Source of the DNA: CAZCAC01 sp964496575
Lineage (GTDB): Bacteria > Planctomycetota > UBA1135 > GCA-002686595
NCBI GenBank assembly: GCA_964496575.1
Contig: CAZCAC010000193.1
Location: 1-11,428 of the forward strand
DNA: 11,428 bases
Reading direction: 5' to 3'
The notes under the pieces are model-generated. The model did no database searches. It had not been told where the DNA came from and saw only the letters and a program-made list of their open reading frames with translations. Position 1 is the first letter of the stretch, and every line of letters starts with the position of its first letter. Below are positions 1 through 5,994 of the stretch, piece after piece. The position numbers and the translations under genes were made by a program.

Positions 1-1
1 G

Positions 2-925
2 ATCAAGCTTGAAGCAGGCGAATGCATCGGCTCTTACCGCGTCGTCGAGTTCCTGGCCCGCGGAGGCTTCGCCCTGGTCTACCTCGCCGAGGACACGGAG
101 GGGAACAAGGTCGTCCTGAAGGTCGGCGACGTCGCCGGTGGCGGCCGCTACGTGACGCGCTTTCTCGAGATTACCAACCAGCGCCGCCCCGAGGGGATCA
201 GCCCCGACGAGACGCCGGCCGAGGCGATCTTCTTCCGGCAGGACGGCGTGCGCATCGATTTCCTCGACGTCCACGAGATCGACGACCTGATTCTCAGTGA
301 GGGCGAGGTGCTCACCGGAGCCAAGAGCCCGAACCTGATCAAGGTCAAGGAGATCTTCCAGCACGAGGGCCGCCCGATCGTCGCGCTGGAGTACGCCCGC
401 GGCAAGACGCTGCGCGAGAAGGTCCGCGCCCTGGAGGGGATCCGTCTCAACTGGTTCCTGACCATCGTTCGCGCGCTACAGCGCCTGCAGAAGAGCGGGC
501 AGCTCGAATACCACGGCGATCTGAAGCCGGAGAACATCGTCATCAAGCCGTCGGGCAGCGTGGTCATGATCGACCCCGCTCTGCGGATCGACGAGCGAGG
601 CGTGATCACCACCACCCCGCACTACAACCCGCTGCTCCTGCGCGACAGCAAGGCGGACGTGATGGGGATCGGGATCATGCTCTACGAGATCCTGACCGGC
701 GTGCTGCCGTTCGACGACGTGCCGTGGACCTACGCGGGCCGCGAGCAGGGCGGCGAGGTCGAGCGCCTGAGCCTCTCCTACTTCCTGAGCTACCCGCCCG
801 CCAAGGAGCTCAACCCGAACACCCCCGACGCGCTGGCCAACGTGGTCTACAAGTGCCTCATCGTGCCGGACTACGGCCTGCCCGAGCTCGAGCAGGATCT
901 GGTCGATTTCCTGCGCAAGGAATAA
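2..925 (+). CDS. Serine/threonine protein kinase-like protein, 5' end outside window
   Basis: The frame is open from position 2 to the stop at 923-925, giving 307 visible residues; the true start lies upstream. The ATG at 152 is internal, because the codons before it encode the nucleotide-binding lobe: a glycine-rich loop at visible residues 18-27 (LARGGFALVY) and the VAIK-type lysine at residue 40 (VVLKV). A catalytic loop HGDLKPEN lies at 171-178 and a metal-binding aspartate at 191. The helix-F region KADVMGIGIMLYEILTG follows at about 218-233. The order and spacing fit a Hanks-type kinase that would phosphorylate Ser/Thr on target proteins. Oddities: the DFG motif reads DPA, HRD reads HGD, two loop glycines are alanine, the APE position is YNP, and about 45 extra residues separate the lysine from helix C. 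No membrane or sensor domain follows the kinase domain, so it may be cytosolic unless the missing N-terminus adds one. Activity could be reduced; the key K, D, N and D residues are present. Confidence 0.85.
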   Translation: MKLEAGECIGSYRVVEFLARGGFALVYLAEDTEGNKVVLKVGDVAGGGRYVTRFLEITNQRRPEGISPDETPAEAIFFRQDGVRIDFLDVHEIDDLILSEGEVLTGAKSPNLIKVKEIFQHEGRPIVALEYARGKTLREKVRALEGIRLNWFLTIVRALQRLQKSGQLEYHGDLKPENIVIKPSGSVVMIDPALRIDERGVITTTPHYNPLLLRDSKADVMGIGIMLYEILTGVLPFDDVPWTYAGREQGGEVERLSLSYFLSYPPAKELNPNTPDALANVVYKCLIVPDYGLPELEQDLVDFLRKE

Positions 926-951
926 CGCTCCCCAGCACCCTTCGAGGGAAG

Positions 952-988
952 CCGGCCGGACGGGAGGACGTCCGGCCGGTTGTTATTT
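952..988 (+). terminator. Rho-independent terminator after the kinase gene
   Basis: A perfect 10-bp inverted repeat (CCGGCCGGAC at 952-961 and GTCCGGCCGG at 970-979) encloses an 8-base loop and is followed by a T-rich tract (TTGTTATTT, 980-988). It begins 26 bases after the kinase stop. The T tract overlaps the last codons of the convergent FG-GAP gene, whose stop is at 983-985. On the minus strand the hairpin lacks a clear T run, so it probably serves mainly the kinase transcript. Confidence 0.8.
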
Positions 989-2383
989 GAAGGGCGGGAA
1001 GCGCAGCGCTCGATTCCCCTCGACCTGCAGGAACCGCACGAGCTCGCCCCGACCGACGGAGACCCAGCCGAGTCGGCTGGGTGGGGCTCCGTGTCGACCG
1101 TAGTACGTCTCACTCGCCACGCAGAGGTCCGGAACACCGTCGGCGTCGAAGTCGCCGATCGGACAGAGCTCGCTCCCGAAGTGGTCGACGTCGCCGAGCC
1201 CCGTTCCCAGTCCACCCAGCGAGAAGAGGATGCCCTGCCGCTCGACCGAGAACACGTTGAACTCGCCGGCCAGCACGTCGTGCGGGGCGCCGGCCGCGAA
1301 GTCGGAGACCCCGTCTCCATCGACGTCACCCACCTCGCAGAAGCCCGTGGATCCCACACCGGGGAGAGACCAGCGTACTGCTGGATCGGATGCGGTCTGA
1401 CAGAGGAGTCCGCTCGCGGGATTGACCCCATCCTCCCACCTCCACCGAAGCTCGGTGACCAGATCGCTCAAGGGCCACTCCCGCGAATCGGCATTCAGGA
1501 TGCTGAGGACGATCGCTTCACCATCATCCAGCGGATATGCACGGAACACCTCGGTGAAGGGCCCGATGCCGGCAGGAGGCCCCATGAACGCTCCATCACG
1601 CCCGGAGTAGATCCCGGCCCAGGAGCGGCGCGATCGTTGACGCTCGAGGTAGCCCCGCGCCAGGGGGTCGACCAGGTACCGGGCGACGATGACCAGGTCG
1701 TCCACGTCGTCACCGTTCACGTCGGGTACACCGACCACCGACTTCCCGAAGTCGACCACGTTCACTCCGGGAGGCCTGACGACCTGCAGCGTGTCTCCCG
1801 TGGCGCTCGAGAGGATCTGCACCGCGCCACATCGCTCGTATCGGAGATCCTCGCTGTACGCGCTGACCACCACGTCGGCGAGTCCGTCTCCATCGCGATC
1901 GGCGATCGACGAGAGCGATCCGAACCAGCGCCCGCTCTCCACGAGCTCACGACTCCAGAGCGGGGCAGCACGCTCCCCCGAGTACGTCATCACCACGTAG
2001 CTGCGCCCGGCGTCCTCGCCGCGCTGGCCCGCGACGGCGAAGTCGGCGAGACCGTCACCATCCACGTCGGGAAGGGAAGCGACTCCCAGCCCAAACCGGT
2101 CGACCTCCCCGGGAGCCTCGAGCGCGTGGATCGTCTCGGCGGACTTCCCCGAGATCACGAACACGACCCCCGCGTCCGCCCGCGTCCCTGGGGCGTGGGG
2201 ACACCCCACCACGAGCTCGTCGACGCCGTCCCCGTCGAGGTCGCGAAGCCGGTCGAGTCGATAGGCGCCGACGAAGCTCTCCTCGGACCGGGGCGGGGGA
2301 ACGTCCTGGGCCCCGGGCCCGGATTGCACCGCTCCCGCGATCAGAGGGGCCAGCGCAGCGAGGCAACGAAGTGGATCGGTCAT
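983..2383 (-). CDS. Secreted FG-GAP repeat (integrin-like beta-propeller) protein
   Basis: This gene encodes 466 residues. The start is the ATG at 2383-2381, chosen because it opens a signal-peptide-like stretch (LRCLAALAPLIAGAV, with possible cleavage near GAQ at residues 24-26). The open frame continues far upstream, but only as a shadow of the divergent sigma gene. A weak GGA ribosome site sits about 7 bases upstream. Six calcium-binding loops of the DxDxDGxxD type occur at residues 48, 106, 162, 221, 353 and 411. Several are preceded by true FG-GAP phrases such as RFGLGVASLPDVDGDG, WFGSLSSI, DFGKSVVG and HFGSELCP. The 132-residue gap between loops four and five holds a degenerate repeat (YPLDDGEAIVLS, about 283-294), which would make a seven-bladed propeller. 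No membrane anchor or lipobox is visible. Its role is probably extracellular or periplasmic binding or adhesion; no catalytic motif is seen and the ligand is unknown. It is divergent from the sigma-fusion gene. Confidence 0.85.
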   Translation of the reverse strand: MTDPLRCLAALAPLIAGAVQSGPGAQDVPPPRSEESFVGAYRLDRLRDLDGDGVDELVVGCPHAPGTRADAGVVFVISGKSAETIHALEAPGEVDRFGLGVASLPDVDGDGLADFAVAGQRGEDAGRSYVVMTYSGERAAPLWSRELVESGRWFGSLSSIADRDGDGLADVVVSAYSEDLRYERCGAVQILSSATGDTLQVVRPPGVNVVDFGKSVVGVPDVNGDDVDDLVIVARYLVDPLARGYLERQRSRRSWAGIYSGRDGAFMGPPAGIGPFTEVFRAYPLDDGEAIVLSILNADSREWPLSDLVTELRWRWEDGVNPASGLLCQTASDPAVRWSLPGVGSTGFCEVGDVDGDGVSDFAAGAPHDVLAGEFNVFSVERQGILFSLGGLGTGLGDVDHFGSELCPIGDFDADGVPDLCVASETYYGRHGAPPSRLGWVSVGRGELVRFLQVEGNRALRFPPFK

Positions 2384-2459
2384 GAGGTCATCCGTCGGGA
2401 TGCGGCGATCGGAGTGGGCTGAACCGCCCTCCCGGAGTCGGGTTCCGCGACTCGGACGG

Positions 2460-2489
2460 GAATCCCGACGGGGGGGCACCCCCGGATTC
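2460..2489. repeat. Bulged inverted repeat in the divergent promoter region
   Basis: Outer arms GAATCC (2460-2465) and GGATTC (2484-2489) flank an inner stem of five G (2470-2474) and five C (2479-2483) with the loop GGCA. The four bases 2466-2469 are bulged on one side. The total is 11 base pairs. It could be an operator or an RNA hairpin in either leader; there is no T run to suggest termination. Confidence 0.45.
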
Positions 2490-2565
2490 AGCTCCAGAGC
2501 GCCCCCGACACCTCCGCGCCAGTAATTGCCGATCTTCCGGTAACGCTCCCCCCGCCCCGGTGGAT

Positions 2566-2570
2566 AGAGG
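2566..2570 (+). promoter_or_regulatory. Ribosome binding site of the sigma-fusion gene
   Basis: AGAGG lies five bases before the ATG at 2576. It is a modest Shine-Dalgarno match, but it supports this start over any alternative upstream. Confidence 0.5.
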
Positions 2571-2575
2571 GTGCG

Positions 2576-5500
2576 ATGACCGAATCCAGCCCGGAGCAGC
2601 TCTTCCTGCGCTACCGCGGTCGGGGAGACGTGGACGCGCTCGGCGAGCTCTTCGACCGGACGGCGCCCCAGCTCCTGGGACTCGCGCGGAAGCTCGGGGA
2701 CGAGGGAACTGCGGAGGACCTCCTCCAGGAGACCTGGCTGGCGGCCCTGGAGCGGCCCGGGCGGTGGGACGCGGCCCGACCGCTCCTGCCCTGGCTGCTG
2801 GGGATCCTGGCCGTGGAGGCCCGGCGACAGCGGCGACGCGCGGCGCGGAGCGCCGACCCCCGCCGACTGGTCGAGCGCCGGCCCGAATCCCCCGAGCAGG
2901 GGGTCGACCAGGCCGAGCTCCAGCGGGCGATCCGGGACGCCCTGACCCGGATTCCCCCCCACCACGCCCGGGTCCTGCGCCTGCGCCTCCTGGAAGGGTT
3001 GGGACCGACCGAGCTCGCCGCACGACTGGGGATTCGACCAGGCACCGCGCGCGTGCAGCTCCACCGGGCCCTGTCTCACCTGCGCACGGCGCTCCCCCCG
3101 GGACTGGCCGGCAGCATCGCGATTCTCGGCCTCGGCGAGCGAGGTCTCGCCGGGGTTCGCGAGGTGGTCCTCCACCGCGCCTCGACGCTCTCCGCGAAGA
3201 GCGCCGGGCTGGTGGGGACCGTGGCCGGATCGATCCTGATGAAGAAGCTCCTCCTCACCGTCGCGGCCTCGGCCGCGCTCCTCGGTCTCTTCCTGGGCTG
3301 GCGCGCGTTCGAGCCGGGCACGGAACGGCCGGCAGCCGAGCCGGTCGCCGAGACGCACCACGCGGATCTGCCTCCCTCGTCCCCCGGCGAGCCGCCGATC
3401 GACGAGCGCCGGAGGGAGGTGGTGGCCAGCATCACGCACGAGGCTTCGGACGGACCGCCGCCAGCTGCCGACGAGCTCCAGGACGAGGCGATCCTCCGCG
3501 GCCGCTTCCTCCTCCCCGGCGGTCTTCCCGCCGCCGGTGTGCAGGTACGCCTGCACGCCTGGGAGGCCAACGACGAGCGGACCCGCCGCCACGGCCGACC
3601 CGACGACCGGTCCGATGTCAGCGTCCTCTCCGATGCGGAGGGACGCTTCGAGATCCAGTTCGAACCTCACGGGGCGCTTCAGTACTCGCTGAACGGCCGA
3701 CTCGGAGGCCACGTCGACGCCCAGTGGCGCTGGGGCGAGTGGCTCCCCGGGATCGAGCGGGACCTCGGCGACATCGAGCTACTCCGCGCCGGCCGCATCG
3801 CCGGCACGGTGGTCGACCGCGAGGGGCAGCCGCTCGCGTACGCCTGGAAGATCCACTCGACGACGGCCACGGCGATCAGCGGAGGCAACGAGCGCACCAT
3901 CAGATCGTGCCGGACCGAGCTCGACGGGGCCGACTTCGTGCTGGAAGGGATGGCGCCCACGCGGATCGAGCTGAAGCTGCATTCGCGCGTGACCGGCTGG
4001 CAAGAGCCGACTTTCGTCGAGGTCCACGCCGGCGAGACCACCCGGGTCGAGCTCACCTACCGAGGGCCCGACCCGCACGGGATCACCCAGCTGGACACCT
4101 GGTGGCATCAAAACCGCTGGATCGACGTGGAGCCCGAGTACGTGCACGTCGCGGCGGCAGGGGCGACGATCACGCAGGACGATCGCGAGCACGTCATCTC
4201 CGGTCTCGAGCTCGGCGACACCTGCGACGTGACGATCGACGACCCGAGCTTCTTGCCCTGGCGAGGCCGTCTCCGCGGTGGCGAGGAGACCACCGCGGAC
4301 CTGATCGGCGCTGGAGTGCTGATCCTCGAGGTCCTCGACGAGGCGAACGGCGAACCGCTCGAAGACTACGAGCTCTCCGGCGGGGTCCGCGATCGCTGGA
4401 GCGGCGACTGGTTCAAGGCGGCCGGCGAGGCCCCGCCCGAGGGTGGACGCTTCAAGAACCTCCTGGCCACCGAGACCGTCTTCCGGATCGGCGCGCCCGG
4501 CTACCTGCCCGTGGAGAGGACGGTGATCTTCGTCGCGGGTCGGCCGGTGAAGCTGACCGTGCGTCTCTCGAGAGGGAATACGATCCGCGGTCGAGTGAAT
4601 CGCGCCGGAGGAGCAGTCGCGGCCGATGTCCCGCTGCAGCTGGTGCGCGGCGAGCTGGGGGAGAACCGAGTTCTCGGCATGCACCGGCGCAAGTCCCTCC
4701 AGGAAGCGCGGACCGATGCCGAGGGGAAGTTCCTCCTCCGCGGCCACCCCGATGGTCCGTGCTGCCTGTTCGCCGGCGAGCACGAGTTCGAGCAGGGCGG
4801 CGAGCAGCTGGAGCTCGCCGGCGAACCGCTGGAGGTCGTGCTGCAGCTACCACCCACGGCCTCCCTGAAGGGGCGACTCGGTCTCCCCGCGGGCGTGGAT
4901 CTCTCCACCTGCTGCGTCGTCGCCCGGCGCGAGGCGGACCGCGATCCGCGACTCGAGCGGCACTGGAGCCACGAGTCTCCGCGCCTGGTCGGCGCAGTCG
5001 ACGGGCAGGGGCGATTCGAGCTGCACCCCTTGGGCCTCGAACCGTACGAGCTGGCCCTGGCCGTCGCTCCGAGAGAGCTGAGGTGGCACAGCACCTTCGG
5101 AGCCGACGACGATCTCGTGGTGCTCGGCATCGTGGAACCCGAACGGGAGGGTGTGTTCGAGCAGCACTTCGACCTGCGCGATGGCTGTCCGGGCTCCCTG
5201 GAGGTCCAGCTGCTGCTCCCGGAAGGGATCTCGCCGGGCGCGCTGAAGATCACGGCCAGGCTCGAAGGCGAGTACCTCTACGCCAGCGCCGACCCGGGTC
5301 TTCGCCACGACGTGACGCTCAAGCCGCTCCGCCCCGCCCGGTGGCACGCCGTGGCCCGGCACGGCACCGACGGATGGATCGTCTCCGCGGCCGCGCCGGC
5401 GCTCGTCCCCCCCGGCGGGACGGCGCGCACGGAGATCGTGGTGGACCTGATCGAGGGCGAGGTGCTGTTCGTCGACGCCTCGGGCGAGCCGCTGCCCGAC

Positions 5501-5800
5501 TTCCCGATCCGGTGGGCCCACGACGTCGGTCCATTTGGGGCCACTTGCCTGCGCAGGAGCGACTCCGCCGGCCGGGTGCAGCTCTCGCTGCCCGCCGGCG
5601 AGTACCGCCTGCAGCACGAGCCGGACGGGGACTCGGGAGAGGAGGAGTGGATCGGGCTCGATCCGCCGACGATTCTCTGGCCGCCGCCTGCCGACCAGCG
5701 CATCCGCGCCAGGGTCCTCACGCCCGAAGAGGTCGCGGAGATCGAGCGGCAGATCTACGAGGAGTACGGCTACCCCTCCGATCGGGAAGACGAGGACTGA
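2576..5800 (+). CDS. ECF sigma factor fused to a membrane segment and carboxypeptidase-regulatory-like domains
   Basis: This gene encodes 1074 residues. Residues 8-95 are sigma region 2, with the core-binding phrase AEDLLQETWLAALE at 46-59. Residues 112-175 are sigma region 4, with helix-turn-helix GPTELAARLGIRPGTARVQL at 143-162. These would bind RNA polymerase core and a -35 element. A linker is followed by one membrane segment at about 223-243 (KKLLLTVAASAALLGLFLGW); the lysines on its N side favour sigma inside and the remaining ~830 residues outside. The outer part holds about six beta-sandwich repeats of CarboxypepD-regulatory type, near 304-365, 405-495, 580-665, 667-760, 762-825 and 958-1012. 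They are recognisable by phrases such as IAGTVVDREGQPL, TDAEGKFLLRG and DSAGRVQLSLPAGEYRL. The tail is acidic (EDED). Sigma factors with large C-terminal extensions, some with membrane helices, are known in Planctomycetota and Actinomycetota. No anti-sigma gene adjoins it. Targets and signal are unknown. Met222 could be a second start. Confidence 0.88.
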   Translation: MTESSPEQLFLRYRGRGDVDALGELFDRTAPQLLGLARKLGDEGTAEDLLQETWLAALERPGRWDAARPLLPWLLGILAVEARRQRRRAARSADPRRLVERRPESPEQGVDQAELQRAIRDALTRIPPHHARVLRLRLLEGLGPTELAARLGIRPGTARVQLHRALSHLRTALPPGLAGSIAILGLGERGLAGVREVVLHRASTLSAKSAGLVGTVAGSILMKKLLLTVAASAALLGLFLGWRAFEPGTERPAAEPVAETHHADLPPSSPGEPPIDERRREVVASITHEASDGPPPAADELQDEAILRGRFLLPGGLPAAGVQVRLHAWEANDERTRRHGRPDDRSDVSVLSDAEGRFEIQFEPHGALQYSLNGRLGGHVDAQWRWGEWLPGIERDLGDIELLRAGRIAGTVVDREGQPLAYAWKIHSTTATAISGGNERTIRSCRTELDGADFVLEGMAPTRIELKLHSRVTGWQEPTFVEVHAGETTRVELTYRGPDPHGITQLDTWWHQNRWIDVEPEYVHVAAAGATITQDDREHVISGLELGDTCDVTIDDPSFLPWRGRLRGGEETTADLIGAGVLILEVLDEANGEPLEDYELSGGVRDRWSGDWFKAAGEAPPEGGRFKNLLATETVFRIGAPGYLPVERTVIFVAGRPVKLTVRLSRGNTIRGRVNRAGGAVAADVPLQLVRGELGENRVLGMHRRKSLQEARTDAEGKFLLRGHPDGPCCLFAGEHEFEQGGEQLELAGEPLEVVLQLPPTASLKGRLGLPAGVDLSTCCVVARREADRDPRLERHWSHESPRLVGAVDGQGRFELHPLGLEPYELALAVAPRELRWHSTFGADDDLVVLGIVEPEREGVFEQHFDLRDGCPGSLEVQLLLPEGISPGALKITARLEGEYLYASADPGLRHDVTLKPLRPARWHAVARHGTDGWIVSAAAPALVPPGGTARTEIVVDLIEGEVLFVDASGEPLPDFPIRWAHDVGPFGATCLRRSDSAGRVQLSLPAGEYRLQHEPDGDSGEEEWIGLDPPTILWPPPADQRIRARVLTPEEVAEIERQIYEEYGYPSDREDED

Positions 5801-5825
5801 GCGTTCGACGATCTGGTCCGGGGGG

Positions 5826-5846
5826 CGGGCCCGGAGCTCGGGCCCG
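5826..5846 (+). terminator. GC hairpin after the sigma-fusion gene, possible weak terminator
   Basis: CGGGCCCG (5826-5833) and CGGGCCCG (5839-5846) form an 8-bp stem with a 5-base loop, 26 bases after the stop. No T tract follows, so it may attenuate or stabilise rather than terminate. Read-through into the lipoprotein gene is possible. Confidence 0.4.
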
Positions 5847-5882
5847 GCGCCGGTCAGGGCTGGAAGACCTGCCTCTCTGGAA

Positions 5883-5899
5883 TTCACGGAAACCGTGAA
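5883..5899. repeat. Perfect short inverted repeat, possible operator or leader hairpin
   Basis: TTCACGG (5883-5889), AAA, CCGTGAA (5893-5899) is a perfect 7-bp dyad with a 3-base spacer. It lies 95 bases before the lipoprotein start. As DNA it would fit a dimeric regulator site; as RNA it is a small hairpin. Function is not shown by the sequence. Confidence 0.45.
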
Positions 5900-5921
5900 G
5901 GTCGCCCCGGGCGCTCTGCGT

Positions 5922-5970
5922 GGAGGGGGGTGAAAGCGAGAGCAAACCCCTCCGGCGGCGACGCCGGGCC
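5922..5970 (+). promoter_or_regulatory. Structured 5' leader of the lipoprotein gene
   Basis: Two adjoining hairpins can form. GGAGGGG (5922-5928) pairs with CCCCTCC (5947-5953) across an 18-base loop. CCGGCG (5952-5957) pairs with CGCCGG (5962-5967) across a GCGA tetraloop of the GNRA type. They share two bases, so they may be alternatives or stack. The loop of the first ends in AGAGCAAAC, and AGAGCAAACC (5939-5948) resembles the 5' conserved strand of GEMM riboswitches. The following GACGCAAAGCC block of that family is not intact (GACGCCGGGCCAC at 5960-5972). A riboswitch is therefore only a possibility. Confidence 0.3.
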
Positions 5971-5982
5971 ACTACCAGAGAC

Positions 5983-5986
5983 GGAG
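5983..5986 (+). promoter_or_regulatory. Ribosome binding site of the lipoprotein gene
   Basis: GGAG lies eight bases before the ATG at 5995. It supports this ATG rather than the in-frame GTG at 5920, which would add a 25-residue arginine-rich stretch in front of the signal peptide. Confidence 0.6.
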
Positions 5987-5994
5987 ACAGTGCC

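Larger units (their letters stand above)
2384..2575. promoter_or_regulatory. Divergent intergenic region between FG-GAP and sigma-fusion genes
   Basis: These 192 bases must hold the 5' leaders and promoters of both divergent genes. I could not identify a convincing -35/-10 pair or a clear ECF-type promoter on either strand. The region has notable dyad symmetry: GAGTCG/CGACTC at 2435-2440 and 2448-2453 around a 7-base loop, and the bulged hairpin listed separately at 2460-2489. The only AT-richer patch is around 2521-2528. The regulatory role is inferred from position. Confidence 0.4.

Noticed and set aside
152..925. Kinase gene starting at the ATG at 152
   Set aside because: The in-frame codons upstream encode the glycine-rich loop and catalytic lysine, so the true start is outside the window.
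923..933. TAACGCTCCCC shared with 2541-2551, considered as a common regulatory site
   Set aside because: An 11-base match is expected by chance in a GC-rich 11-kb sequence, and the first copy begins with the kinase stop codon.
980..2422. 480-codon plus-strand open frame antisense to the FG-GAP gene
   Set aside because: The opposite strand has a signal peptide and six calcium loops; the plus frame has none of these and starts inside the terminator region.
2384..3712. N-terminal extension of the FG-GAP frame up to 3712
   Set aside because: The extension lies antisense to the sigma domain, has shadow composition, and would put the signal-peptide-like segment in mid-protein.
2560..5898. 1112-codon open frame overlapping the sigma-fusion gene in another plus frame
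   Set aside because: It is Arg/Pro/Gly-rich low-complexity protein with no domain. It is a GC-driven shadow of the 2576-5800 gene.
5920..5994. Upstream GTG start for the lipoprotein gene
   Set aside because: It would place 25 residues, including a run of arginines, before the signal peptide. The ATG at 5995 has its own ribosome site, and the leader is better explained as RNA structure.
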